A stretch of 59,795 nucleotides of DNA. Source: Spirochaetaceae bacterium. Lineage in GTDB: Bacteria; Spirochaetota; Spirochaetia; DSM-27196; PXBQ01. Below are positions 45,136 to 54,003 of this stretch, in pieces (position 1 is the first letter of the stretch; every line of letters starts with the position of its first letter). The notes beneath the pieces are model-generated. The model was not told the DNA's origin. It saw only the letters and a program-made list of their open reading frames with translations, and ran no database searches. The position numbers and the translations under genes were made by a program. The stretch is taken from the NCBI GenBank assembly GCA_007695285.1, contig REEC01000158.1, positions 1 to 59,795 on the forward strand. Reading direction: 5' to 3'.

Positions 45136-46314
45136 ATGGAGTATTTTGTCGAGCAAGCAGCGACCCATCGCGACGCCGAAAGGAACGTTCGCGTGAAGTA
45201 CGGCGAGCGCGCGAAGATTATGCACTATAAGACCGTAAGGATGGGCGGCTTTCTCGGGATGTTTGCGCGCGAGGGCGTCGAGGTGACGGGGTATCTCGCG
45301 AACGAGCCGCCGAGGGCCGGCGTCCCGGCAAAACAGGCGATGATTGACGACGAAAAAAAGAAGCTACTCGAACTCGGGGGACGATCCGATAAATCGCTCG
45401 ACGCCGTTCTGAAAGAAATCCGTGAGATCAAGGAAAAGATGAACGGTGCCGGCCTGCAAGCCGACACCCCGGTTGATCATCCGAGTATCGGTCGGATCCG
45501 CGGAATACTCGAGGCGAACGACTTCACGTCGACGTACGTCACGAAGATCGCGAACCGATTGTCAAAAGAGTTCTCGCTCGACGAGCTCGGCGAGTTCGAT
45601 CGTGTCCAGGATGCGGTCGTCGGATGGATCGCCGAGTCGATTCGCGTCGTCACGCCGGTCAGACGCGAGCGTCCACACGTGTACATCCTGGTCGGCCCGA
45701 CCGGCGTCGGGAAAACAACGACCATCGCGAAACTCGCTGCGATGCACGGTTTGGCGCTCAAGTCGGGTCGGCGGCCGGAAGTACGAATCCTCACGATCGA
45801 CAACTACCGCATAGGGGCTCGACAACAGATCGAGACGTACGCGGAGATCATGGATATACCGGTCGGATTCGTCGAGTCGTACGACGATATGAGGAAATAT
45901 ATCGATATGTACTCCGACGTCGACTTGATCCTTGTCGATACGATCGGCAAGAGCCCACGCGACTTTCAGAAACTCGGTGAGATGAACTCCCTGCTCCAGG
46001 CGTGCGGCGGCGCCGCGGACATTCATCTTGCGATGAGCGCTACGACAAAAACCAGCGATATGTACGAAGTGCTGCGCCAGTTTGAGCCGTTTCGCTACTC
46101 GGCCGTTGTGATTACGAAACTCGACGAGACGTCGCGTGTCGGAAACATTATCAGCGTTTTGGACGAAAAACAGAAACCGGTGGCGTACATGACCGACGGG
46201 CAGAGCGTGCCGCAGGACATCGAACGGGCGTCTGTCCTGAAATTCCTGTTGAGTATCGAAGGCTTTAAGGTGAACCGAGACCGGTACAAAAACGACGAGG
46301 GGTGGAGAGAGTGA
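45136..46314 (+). CDS. flhF: Flagellar GTPase FlhF
   Basis: A 392-residue SRP-type GTPase that sets flagellum position and number. The basic N-terminal segment (1-60), an alpha-helical N domain, then the G domain with the P-loop GPTGVGKTT (187-195), LTIDNYRIGARQQIETYAEIM, LVDTIGKSPRD and TKLDETSRVGNI. In spirochaetes it places the flagella near the poles. AGGTAGGAA precedes the ATG. It overlaps flhG (TGATG). Confidence 0.96.
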   Translation: MEYFVEQAATHRDAERNVRVKYGERAKIMHYKTVRMGGFLGMFAREGVEVTGYLANEPPRAGVPAKQAMIDDEKKKLLELGGRSDKSLDAVLKEIREIKEKMNGAGLQADTPVDHPSIGRIRGILEANDFTSTYVTKIANRLSKEFSLDELGEFDRVQDAVVGWIAESIRVVTPVRRERPHVYILVGPTGVGKTTTIAKLAAMHGLALKSGRRPEVRILTIDNYRIGARQQIETYAEIMDIPVGFVESYDDMRKYIDMYSDVDLILVDTIGKSPRDFQKLGEMNSLLQACGGAADIHLAMSATTKTSDMYEVLRQFEPFRYSAVVITKLDETSRVGNIISVLDEKQKPVAYMTDGQSVPQDIERASVLKFLLSIEGFKVNRDRYKNDEGWRE

Positions 46315-47177
46315 TGGCTGACCAGGCGGAAAGCTTGCGCGAATTGATGAAGAACAAAGACGGGTCGGAACGAAAGTCGAAGACTCGAATCATCACTATT
46401 GCGAGTGGAAAAGGTGGTGTCGGGAAGACCAACATCTCGACGAATATCGCACTGGCATACGCCCGTTTGGGGAAGCGGGTCATTCTGATGGACGCCGACC
46501 TCGGGCTCGCAAACGTCAACGTGATTTTGGGCGTTATTCCGAAGTATAATCTGTACCACTTGATTCGGAAACAGAAGACGATGCGCGAGATCATCATGGA
46601 CACCAACTACGGTATCCAGATTGTCGCCGGAGCCTCCGGGTTTGCGAAGATCGCGAATCTGAGTGAGGAAGAACGACAGTCCTTCATCGAGGAGCTTGCC
46701 GAACTCTCGAGCGCAGACGTGATCATCATCGATACAAGCGCGGGGGTATCGAATAATGTGCTGGCGTTTGTCGCCGCTGCGGACGAAGCGATCATCGTGA
46801 CGACGCCGGAGCCGACCGCTATTACCGACGCGTACGGGATCATCAAAATTATCGCGACCGAGATCGATAACTTGGGGTTGGGGTTGAAGCTCATCGTGAA
46901 TCGCGTGAAGTCGGTCACCGAGGGCAAGAAAGTCGCCGAACGCGTAATTACCATCGCGGGACAGTTCCTGAACCTCAAAGTTGATTATTTGGGGTACGTT
47001 TACGAGGATCCGTCGGTCGGCGCGGCGGTATTGCGGCAGAAGCCGTTCTCGGTGGTGGATCCGAAAGGAAAGGCGAGCCTCTGCATTCAGCACATCGTCG
47101 GCCGGCTCGAAAAGATCGAGTATCGAGACGGCGGTGGCGTCGGACGGTTCATAAAACGGCTTCTCGGCCGGCTGTAG
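46314..47177 (+). CDS. flhG: Flagellar number regulator FlhG (FleN/YlxH)
   Basis: A 287-residue MinD-type ATPase that limits flagellar number together with FlhF. Deviant Walker A is GKGGVGKTN, followed by LMDADLGLANVNVILG, VIIIDTSAGVSNNVLAF and VITTPEPTAITDAYGIIK. The C-terminal amphipathic helix GGVGRFIKRLLGRL probably binds the membrane. ATG at 46314 is chosen over a GTG at 46302 since it matches the short MinD start and overlaps the flhF stop. Confidence 0.95.
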   Translation: MADQAESLRELMKNKDGSERKSKTRIITIASGKGGVGKTNISTNIALAYARLGKRVILMDADLGLANVNVILGVIPKYNLYHLIRKQKTMREIIMDTNYGIQIVAGASGFAKIANLSEEERQSFIEELAELSSADVIIIDTSAGVSNNVLAFVAAADEAIIVTTPEPTAITDAYGIIKIIATEIDNLGLGLKLIVNRVKSVTEGKKVAERVITIAGQFLNLKVDYLGYVYEDPSVGAAVLRQKPFSVVDPKGKASLCIQHIVGRLEKIEYRDGGGVGRFIKRLLGRL

Positions 47178-47272
47178 GGAGGATGAGCTGTTGCATTTCT
47201 GTGACCGCGGTGACCGCGGTTGACGGACGCAGGGTTTTTTCCTAATCTGTCTTGTTGGATACTGGGGGCGGC
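47178..47272 (+). promoter_or_regulatory. Gap with candidate promoter and tandem 9-bp repeat
   Basis: TTGACG (47220-47225) and TAATCT (47243-47248) are 17 bases apart; the -10 box is weak. Just upstream, TGACCGCGG occurs twice without gap (47202-47210, 47211-47219) and touches the -35 box, like an operator. A run of six T at 47235-47240 lies in the spacer. This is the largest break between flhG and the sigma-factor group, so the latter could have its own promoter. Confidence 0.35.
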
Positions 47273-47884
47273 ATGGACCTGAACCTGAAAGTAGGCGCGT
47301 ACTCAGCGGTAGCTGCGTTTGTCTTGAGCGCAATCGCGGGTGCGGTCGGAGGTGTGCCGTTCGGGATTCTGCTCTTTCGTGCGGTTATTGGGGCAGTGGT
47401 TTTCGGTGCCGGCGCAATCGGCGTGGATATTCTTGTTGATAATGTGCTGCCGGAGTTGAAAGAAAACCCTGACGTACCCAGCGAAATGGGTGGTAACGTC
47501 GATATTGTCGTTTCGGACGATGTCGGCGAGGATGCCGATTCGAACGCGAATAAAATCGATCAGGCCGGCCATGACGGTGAAGGCGATGAGGATGAAGATG
47601 AAGAAGACGACCCGTTGGTTCAAGAGGTAGAAGAGCTTTCGGCAGACGACGCGCCGACCAACGGTGCGGCAGGCGAGATCGATGCGGATATAGTGAACGA
47701 TACGATCGACGACCTGCCGGAGATCGGAGGATTCGCGGAGTCGTTCCGGAGCGGACGCGATGATTCATCGGGCTTTGACGGCGAATCCGGATCGGCGGCG
47801 TCGGGTGGGAAGGACACCGACGCCGCGGGCGATGCTCGCGTCATGGCGAAGGCACTTCAAACTATAATGAAACGTGACGATTAA
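47273..47884 (+). CDS. Membrane protein with acidic cytoplasmic tail (spirochaete-conserved position)
   Basis: A 203-residue protein: two close hydrophobic segments (about residues 10-28 and 33-56, KVGAYSAVAAFVLSAIAGAVGG and FGILLFRAVIGAVVFGAGAIGV), then an acidic, Asp/Glu-rich tail (EGDEDEDEEDD..EVEELSADD). A C-terminal segment (GDARVMAKALQTIMKRD) is basic and may be a short helix. I recognise no family. Position between flhG and fliA is shared, from memory, with a hypothetical gene in treponemes. ATG 47273 is chosen over a TTG at 47252. Confidence 0.65.
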   Translation: MDLNLKVGAYSAVAAFVLSAIAGAVGGVPFGILLFRAVIGAVVFGAGAIGVDILVDNVLPELKENPDVPSEMGGNVDIVVSDDVGEDADSNANKIDQAGHDGEGDEDEDEEDDPLVQEVEELSADDAPTNGAAGEIDADIVNDTIDDLPEIGGFAESFRSGRDDSSGFDGESGSAASGGKDTDAAGDARVMAKALQTIMKRDD

Positions 47885-47891
47885 GGGATAG

Positions 47892-48689
47892 GTGCGAAAG
47901 ATGGGGGAGAATCTGCTCGCCGAGAAGAAAGAAGAGTTGCTCTGGAGAGAGTACCGCAAGAACAGGGACCCCCACATTCGGGATACCCTGGTTCGGCAGT
48001 ACGCTCCGTTGGTCAAGTACGTCGCCGGGAAAGTTGCCGTCGGAATGCCGCACAACGTCGAGTTTGATGATCTCGTCGGGTACGGCGTGTTTGGTTTGTT
48101 CGACGCGATCGAGAAGTTTGATCCGAACAAACACGTGAAGTTCAAGACGTACGCGGTCACTCGCATTCGCGGCGCGATCTTTGACGAGTTACGATCGATA
48201 GACTGGGTTCCTCGTTCGGTGCGCCAGAAGACGCGAGAGATCGAGGAAACCGTCCGTCGCCTCGAGGCATCGCTCGGACGCGCTGCCTCCGATCAGGAGA
48301 TCGCCGACTCGCTCGACATTTCGATTAAAGAGTTCGAAAAGACCATGCTGAAGATCAGCGGGACATCGATTTTGTCGTTGAACGACGTATGGTACACCGG
48401 AGAGGACAACGACAAGGTGTCGATCGCCGACAGCATCGAGTCTCCTCACAGCCTGAATCCCGATGTGATCGTTGAAAAGGACGAGATCAAGCGCGTAATC
48501 GTCCAGGCTATCCACGAGCTCCCGGAAAAAGAAAAAACAGTACTTGTTCTTTACTACTACGAGGACCTGACGCTCAAGGAGATCGGCCAGGTCCTTGATG
48601 TGACCGAATCGCGCGTTTCGCAGTTACATACCAAAGCGATTATGCGGCTGCGTGGGAAGTTGACGAACATCAAGAAGGGAATCATGTAA
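47892..48689 (+). CDS. fliA: Flagellar sigma factor FliA/WhiG (sigma-28)
   Basis: A 265-residue sigma-28 family factor. Region 2 has [46 protein letters not shown] and [18 protein letters not shown]; region 4 has [45 protein letters not shown]. It should direct late flagellar and motility genes from TAAA/GCCGATAA promoters. Start is uncertain between GTG 47892 and ATG 47901; a binding site AAGGGA is present but not ideally spaced for either. The last base overlaps the next ATG (TAATG). Confidence 0.93.
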   Translation: MRKMGENLLAEKKEELLWREYRKNRDPHIRDTLVRQYAPLVKYVAGKVAVGMPHNVEFDDLVGYGVFGLFDAIEKFDPNKHVKFKTYAVTRIRGAIFDELRSIDWVPRSVRQKTREIEETVRRLEASLGRAASDQEIADSLDISIKEFEKTMLKISGTSILSLNDVWYTGEDNDKVSIADSIESPHSLNPDVIVEKDEIKRVIVQAIHELPEKEKTVLVLYYYEDLTLKEIGQVLDVTESRVSQLHTKAIMRLRGKLTNIKKGIM

Positions 48690-50635
48690 TGAGCGTGACC
48701 TTCGACGAAGTTCGAACATACATCCGAGACCAGATTGCCGACGACAAGAATCGGAAATTCGTGAACGTATCGGGTGATTCGCTCCACGACGCGCTGCGAG
48801 AGGCGTCGATCGAGCTTTCCGTGCCGATCAAGAGAATTCAGTACGAGGTACTCGAGAAAGGGTCGGCCGGGGTGCTCGGCCTCGGAAAGAAGCCATGGCT
48901 CCTGCTCGCGTATCCGCTGAAAGGTGATGACATCGAGGTAATCGACGAATCGTCGGAATTTGATTTTGCGCTCGCGGGCGAAGCCGAGCAGACCGACCGT
49001 GACGGAGAAGCGTTCGTGAGGATCGATCCCGACGGCGTATACCTCAAAGTCACGCCGCCGAACGGGTCCGGTCAGCGTGTCACCGAGCGGGAAGCGCTCG
49101 GGGCGATCACGCGACGAAGCATCGACGATATCGATACGTCGATGGTCGCAAAGGTTGTGAAGCACGCGGCCGGTGAGTTTGTTCGCGTCGCGAATTATGA
49201 ACACAATCCGGCGAACGACGCCGCTCTCACGGTATCGATCACCGATCTCGAGATGAAAGCGTACCTCACCGCGTACCCGCCGGGGCCAGGTGGCGCCGAC
49301 CCCCGATACGACGACATAGTGTCGTTCCTTCAGATGAACAATGTTGTGGATGGGTTGAAAGAAGACCTTATCCGCCAGTTTTGCGATCGCCCTGTCTATA
49401 AGGAGGCGATACTTGTCGCCGAAGGTTCGGCTCCCGTCAACGGTGCCGACGCGCGTATCGTGTACGCTTTCGAGACCGACCGCACGACGTTGAAACTCAA
49501 AGAGACCGACGGTCGTGTCGATTTCAAAGAGTTGAATCTTGTGCAGAACGTGGTCGAAGGACAGGAGCTCGCGCGGAAGATACCCGCGGAAAAAGGAACG
49601 GCTGGACGTACAGTTACGGGTCGGCTTCTTCCGGCCAAGGACGGAGCAGACGTCCGGATCGATTTCGGCAAGAATGTACGGCTCAGCGAAGACAAGGCGA
49701 CCGCATTCGCTGAGACTAACGGCCAGGTTCTTTTGTTGGGTGGGCGTATCAGTGTCGAACCGGTGTACGTCGTCGCGGGAGACGTGAACCTCAAGACCGG
49801 CAACATCCTGTTCCTCGGAACGGTCGTCGTGAAAGGAAACGTCGACGACGGGTTCAACGTGAAAGCCGCGGGTAACATCGAAGTCATGGGAAGTGTCGGC
49901 AAGTCGCAGCTCGATGCCGAAGGGGATATTATCGTTCATCAAGGCGTTACCGGGCGAAACGCGGGTGTCGTCCGCGCCGGGAACAACGTCTACTCGAAGT
50001 TCATCGAGAACGCGCGGACCGAAGCGGGCGGTCTGGTCGTCGTAAGCGACGGGATCATCAACTCCGAAGTCCACGCGGACAAGAAGATCGTGTGCCGTGG
50101 AAAACGCGCAAGTATCGTCGGCGGGAAGGTGCGCGCGACCGAAGAGATCGACGCGAAGAATCTCGGATCCGTCGCGGGAATGGAGACTGTCCTTGAGGTT
50201 GGGTACGATCCAAAGAGCAAAGAAAAGCTCGTACAACTTGAAAAGCGAAGCGAGGAACTGCAGAATGAGCTCGCCGACATAAAGCTGAACCTTTCCACGC
50301 TAGAGAATCTCCGTCGTGTAAAACGCACGCTTCCGGAAGAAAAGGTCGCGAGTTACAAAGAGTTGAAGACGCGCGCTGCGGCGGTCATTACCGAATTGAA
50401 GGAAGTCGCTCTCGATGGCGAGGAAGTTCGCGAACGTCTTTCGGAGCTGAAATTGGTCGGCAAAGTGTCCGCTTCAGGTACCGTGTATCCCGGCGTGAAG
50501 ATACACGTCAAGGACGCGTCGCTCGATATCCGGAATGAGCACAAGACGGTGACGTTTATAGCCGAAGATGGTATTATTAAAGTAACAAAGTATCAGGAGT
50601 CCGACGAGGATATCAGAATACTGCGGAAGGAATAA
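48689..50635 (+). CDS. FapA/DUF342 protein with N-terminal Jag-type domain
   Basis: A 648-residue protein. Residues about 20-70 (FVNVSGDSLHDALREASIELSVPIKRIQYEVLEKGSAGVLGLG) match the Jag N-terminal domain, a flexible, possibly RNA- or membrane-linked module. Residues about 160-480 match FapA/DUF342 (a beta-helix of hexad-like repeats: NILFLGTVVVKGNVDDGFNVKAAGNIEVMGSVGKSQLDAEGDIIVHQGV). A coiled coil (about 510-570) and a short C-terminal beta part follow. Function is not known; FapA members are often near flagellar or polar genes. It starts in the fliA stop and is followed directly by another gene. Confidence 0.8.
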   Translation: MSVTFDEVRTYIRDQIADDKNRKFVNVSGDSLHDALREASIELSVPIKRIQYEVLEKGSAGVLGLGKKPWLLLAYPLKGDDIEVIDESSEFDFALAGEAEQTDRDGEAFVRIDPDGVYLKVTPPNGSGQRVTEREALGAITRRSIDDIDTSMVAKVVKHAAGEFVRVANYEHNPANDAALTVSITDLEMKAYLTAYPPGPGGADPRYDDIVSFLQMNNVVDGLKEDLIRQFCDRPVYKEAILVAEGSAPVNGADARIVYAFETDRTTLKLKETDGRVDFKELNLVQNVVEGQELARKIPAEKGTAGRTVTGRLLPAKDGADVRIDFGKNVRLSEDKATAFAETNGQVLLLGGRISVEPVYVVAGDVNLKTGNILFLGTVVVKGNVDDGFNVKAAGNIEVMGSVGKSQLDAEGDIIVHQGVTGRNAGVVRAGNNVYSKFIENARTEAGGLVVVSDGIINSEVHADKKIVCRGKRASIVGGKVRATEEIDAKNLGSVAGMETVLEVGYDPKSKEKLVQLEKRSEELQNELADIKLNLSTLENLRRVKRTLPEEKVASYKELKTRAAAVITELKEVALDGEEVRERLSELKLVGKVSASGTVYPGVKIHVKDASLDIRNEHKTVTFIAEDGIIKVTKYQESDEDIRILRKE

Positions 50636-50953
50636 ATGGCCGTTCAGCCGATTGATCTGCAGAACCTATTCGTTCGTCTCGCCGAGGTAGGTCGCGAACA
50701 AGCTGTCCAGAGGGAAGCCATCACAAAAGGGCAGGAAGTGACAGGGCAGGAAATCGTGCGACGGGCGCAGCACAACGATACAGCCGTGAGCGAGGCGCAG
50801 GAGATCGAAGATGGCCCGGACCAGGTGCACGACGACGAAGAGAGCCAATCCCGGAAACACGAGCAGTCGAGTCGCGAAGGCGATGAAAAAGACTCCGGCT
50901 TTGAGCAGTTTTCCGACCCCGAACTCGGCAAACACATAGATATCACGGGTTAA
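50636..50953 (+). CDS. Small hypothetical acidic protein
   Basis: A 105-residue soluble protein beginning MAVQPIDLQNLFVRLAEVGREQAVQREAIT, with a predicted N-terminal helix and then a disordered, charged tail with many Glu, Asp, Gln and Ser residues. No transmembrane segment or enzyme motif. The ATG follows the FapA-like stop directly, with AAGGAA upstream, so co-translation is likely. It has a plausible ribosome-binding site and fits the operon, but I do not recognise it. In spirochaetes a small gene in this place seems to be usual. Confidence 0.6.
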   Translation: MAVQPIDLQNLFVRLAEVGREQAVQREAITKGQEVTGQEIVRRAQHNDTAVSEAQEIEDGPDQVHDDEESQSRKHEQSSREGDEKDSGFEQFSDPELGKHIDITG

Positions 50954-50958
50954 TCCGG

Positions 50959-51624
50959 ATGAACATACTCATCACCGTGGGCGTCAACTGTGTCGTCCTG
51001 TTTTTCATGTACAAAATCCTGAACGCGCGTCTCGATCGACGTATCGCGACGGGCGAGGTCTTCGACGAGATAAAGCGTGAAGTCGGCGCCATTATTACCG
51101 AGCTGAACGAGACCACCGATCGGAACATCGAGCTGTTCGAAACGCGGGTCGTTCAACTCAAGGAAACGATCGAACAAGCCGACCGCCGGCTCGGGCTCTT
51201 GAAACGCGAAAACGAGAAGAACTCGGTTTCGCGTGAGTTTCAGTCGCGTATCGGTTCAAAGAGCGAAAAACCGACCAGCAAGTTACCCGACACGGAGCGC
51301 TCCGGCTCCCACGGGGATTCCCTCACTCACGAGAATTCGGCGAAAGGGCAATCCGCGACGGGGAATTTGGCCTCGACTCCGTCCGTTCGGTACGAGCAGG
51401 CCGCTCGACCTCACGCCACGCACGGGACCGACGGTTCTGTCCGCGGGGCGTCGACGCAACCGCAGTCAGGTGGACGGGTAAAACCCGTGCGGGAGCCGCC
51501 AAATCGCGAAAGGATCCTCGACTTTCACCGGCAAGGTTTTGCGTCGGCCGTGATAGCGCAGAAAACCGGGAGTACAATCGGAGAGGTGGAACTGGTCATA
51601 TCGTTGATGCAGAGAAGAGGCTGA
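50959..51624 (+). CDS. DUF6115/DUF2802-like membrane-anchored coiled-coil protein
   Basis: A 221-residue protein with an N-terminal transmembrane helix (MNILITVGVNCVVLFFMYKIL), a charged coiled-coil (about residues 22-95, IKREVGAIITELNETTDRNIELFETRVVQLKETIEQADRRLGLL), a disordered Ser/Gly/Pro linker, and a C-terminal helix-turn-helix-like block (RERILDFHRQGFASAVIAQKTGSTIGEVELVISLMQRRG, 183-221). That last block is the pattern of DUF6115/DUF2802 proteins found beside flagellar genes. Its role is unknown. The Hsp70 gene follows after five bases. Confidence 0.7.
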   Translation: MNILITVGVNCVVLFFMYKILNARLDRRIATGEVFDEIKREVGAIITELNETTDRNIELFETRVVQLKETIEQADRRLGLLKRENEKNSVSREFQSRIGSKSEKPTSKLPDTERSGSHGDSLTHENSAKGQSATGNLASTPSVRYEQAARPHATHGTDGSVRGASTQPQSGGRVKPVREPPNRERILDFHRQGFASAVIAQKTGSTIGEVELVISLMQRRG

Positions 51625-51629
51625 GGCCG

Positions 51630-53333
51630 ATGATCGTAGGAGTCGACCTCGGCACGACAAACACCGGCATCGCGTTTCTCGACGGTGATACCGCTCGCAT
51701 CATCCCGAACGACCGAGGAAACCGGATCACTCCGTCGGTCATTGCGTTTGACGAGAATGGCGAGGCTCTTGTCGGCGAGCCGGCGCGGAACTACGCCTCG
51801 ACGCATCCGGATCGGACCGTTTTTGGCGTCAAACGTCTGATGGGTGATACTCTAACGATCGCGTTCGGTTCGGTGCAGCGTACGCCCGAACAGATCAGCG
51901 CGTGCATCATCAGGAAGGTTTGTGACGACGCGCAGGCTTATCTGGGGGAGCGGATCCGCGCGGCGGTTATCGCGGTGCCGGCGCATTTTTCAGACCGCGC
52001 GCGCGTCGCAACGATCGATGCGGGGCGGCTTGCCGGGTTGAGCGAGGTTCATCTTATCAACGAACCGACGGCGGCGGCGATCGCTTACGCGAACGACTCT
52101 CCGAGAAAACGGAATATCGTGGTGTACGACCTCGGGGGTGGAACTTTCGACGTCACGTGCCTCGAGAGCAAAAACAACGACTACACCGTCCGCTCGAGCC
52201 GCGGGAAGGCCGATTTAGGCGGCCGGACCTTTGATTCGATTATGCGTACCCACGTGGTCGAGAAACTCGAAACGGAGATCGGGCGGCCACTTCGTGACGA
52301 TCCGATCGTGTCTCACCATCTTGAGGAAAGTATCGAACGGGCGAAGATCGAGTTGTCGTCGAGAGAAACCACCGGCATCGCTGTGCCGTTTGTCTCAGCA
52401 TCGGGCCGTGCGATGCATCTGGAGTGTGAGATCACCCGAGCGCAGTTTGATCACTTGATTCGGTCGCGGCTCGAAGAAACCATTCGATTGATACGGTTAG
52501 CGGTTCAAGAGGCCGGATTCGATCGCAATGGCTCCGACACCCTCGTGTACTCCGGCGGTTCGTGTCGGATTCCAATCGTGCAGTCTCTCGTACACGCCGC
52601 GATTCGTGCTCCGGAGCAGTACATGGCGAATCCCGACGAGATCGTCGCGCTCGGCGCGGCGGTTTACGCCGAGAGATTCCTCCGGCGGAACGCATCGCGG
52701 ACCGCCGCACGCCGAACAGCGACCGAGGGAGCGAGGTTACGCGATGTTGCAGCGTTCAATCTTGGGGTCGAGCTCGATGACGGACGGTACGTTCCCGTGC
52801 TTCCGCGTAACACGCCAATACCGGCGACGCGGACGCGAACCGTCACAACGGTGAGCGATAACCAATCGGCTGTGCAGATTCACGTTCTTCAAGGAGACGA
52901 CGGCACGGCTGAGAATAACCACTCGCTCGGCCGGTTTGTGTTGAGTGGAATCCAAAAGGCAGCACGCGGTGAGCCGCGCATCGACGTTGTTTTTTCGATC
53001 GACGAGAACGGAATCACCCACATCGCCGCTCGCGACGCGAAGACACGAGCGGTACAGAAGATCGTGGTCGCACCACACCGGACAGGCACCGACAAAAAAA
53101 GCGACCATGACCGTGTCGTCGCGCTGATTCGGGATGTCAGGGTATTGCTTGAGAAAACGCGCGTGGACGCCGATTTTGAAAGAGAATGCGCAACAGTGAT
53201 TGCCGACGCGGAGAAGGCCGTCTCGTCGAAAGATCCGACGTACCTCGCAGAGCTCGGCGTTGCGCTCGAAACCGTACTTCTGGAATTGACGACGATTCTT
53301 GAGTCCGAGGAGGCGCGATTTGAGGGTGCGTGA
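51630..53333 (+). CDS. Hsp70-family chaperone paralogue
   Basis: A 567-residue DnaK-type protein, shorter than DnaK (about 620-640) and without a long C-terminal lid or acidic end. The ATPase domain is complete: MIVGVDLGTTNTGIAF, LINEPTAAAIAYAND, VVYDLGGGTFDVTCLE and LVYSGGSCRIPIVQSLV. The substrate-binding beta domain (NLGVELDDGRYVPVLPRNTPIPATRTRTVTTV) is present, and the rest is a short helical lid. It differs from the standard DnaK and resembles HscC-like paralogues; the usual dnaK-grpE genes are not near. It overlaps the region before a J-domain gene, a likely dedicated partner. Confidence 0.85.
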   Translation: MIVGVDLGTTNTGIAFLDGDTARIIPNDRGNRITPSVIAFDENGEALVGEPARNYASTHPDRTVFGVKRLMGDTLTIAFGSVQRTPEQISACIIRKVCDDAQAYLGERIRAAVIAVPAHFSDRARVATIDAGRLAGLSEVHLINEPTAAAIAYANDSPRKRNIVVYDLGGGTFDVTCLESKNNDYTVRSSRGKADLGGRTFDSIMRTHVVEKLETEIGRPLRDDPIVSHHLEESIERAKIELSSRETTGIAVPFVSASGRAMHLECEITRAQFDHLIRSRLEETIRLIRLAVQEAGFDRNGSDTLVYSGGSCRIPIVQSLVHAAIRAPEQYMANPDEIVALGAAVYAERFLRRNASRTAARRTATEGARLRDVAAFNLGVELDDGRYVPVLPRNTPIPATRTRTVTTVSDNQSAVQIHVLQGDDGTAENNHSLGRFVLSGIQKAARGEPRIDVVFSIDENGITHIAARDAKTRAVQKIVVAPHRTGTDKKSDHDRVVALIRDVRVLLEKTRVDADFERECATVIADAEKAVSSKDPTYLAELGVALETVLLELTTILESEEARFEGA

Positions 53334-53334
53334 A

Positions 53335-54003
53335 ATGTACGAAACGCTTGGCCTCGCCCCGGGTGCGACGCCCGAGCAGATTCGCTCATCGTATCGGGCG
53401 CTCGTGAAGGCCTGTCATCCCGACATTTCAGGCGAAACCGGTGACGCGGTTCGGCTCGACGCAGTTGTGTCCGCGTACCGAGAGCTTTCGCGACGGATCA
53501 CAAACTGTCTTCCGTTCCCGGGAGATCGACCCCATAGCTCTCCGGCCGGAGGAAGTCGGTCCGCGGCTCGGTCGCGCCCGACACCGGGCGCCACGGCGGC
53601 GGAGCGCACGAACATAGCCGAACTGTGTCGAATGGCTGTCGACGGGAGAACCGCGAGCATACGGATGTTCGCGGTGAAGCAACTCGGACGCACGGGACGC
53701 CGGACGGTGTATCCGTCGTTGCGCATCGCGCTGTACGACAGTGAGACCGCAGTGGTATGCGCTGCCGTCGAGGCCGTCGTGCGGCTCGATATCCGTCAAG
53801 CAATCGGTGAGTTGGGAGCCGTGTTCATGCGTGGTGATCTCACGGTACGACGGTGCGTCTTGTCGGCGATCGCAAACGCGCGGCGTCCCGAGGTGTATCG
53901 CAGCGTCGTCTTTTCGGCGCTGAAAGATAGCGATGCGATGATACGGCGCGCCGCGTTGCGGGTCTTTGCCGATATCGAGCGCGAGACACGCGGGGTATCG
54001 TGA
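53335..54003 (+). CDS. J-domain protein with HEAT-like repeats
   Basis: A 222-residue protein. Residues 1-52 are a J-domain (MYETLGLAPGATPEQIRSSYRALVKACHPDISG) with the catalytic HPD at 28-30, which stimulates Hsp70. Residues about 60-85 are a Ser/Arg/Pro linker; residues about 90-222 form repeated helical pairs of HEAT type (RMFAVKQLGRTGRRTVYPSLRIALYDSETAVVCAAVEAVVRLDI, ADLTVRRCVLSAIANARRPEVYRSVVFSALKDSDAMIRRAALRVFADI). HEAT repeats would bind a target and the J-domain would hand it to the Hsp70 next door. ATG at 53335 is preferred because it starts the J-domain cleanly. It overlaps the kinase gene by four bases. Confidence 0.85.
   Translation: MYETLGLAPGATPEQIRSSYRALVKACHPDISGETGDAVRLDAVVSAYRELSRRITNCLPFPGDRPHSSPAGGSRSAARSRPTPGATAAERTNIAELCRMAVDGRTASIRMFAVKQLGRTGRRTVYPSLRIALYDSETAVVCAAVEAVVRLDIRQAIGELGAVFMRGDLTVRRCVLSAIANARRPEVYRSVVFSALKDSDAMIRRAALRVFADIERETRGVS

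Noticed and set aside
48557-50236. A 559-residue open frame on the minus strand
   Set aside because: It is opposite the FapA-like gene and has the same antisense composition; no ribosome-binding site or similarity.
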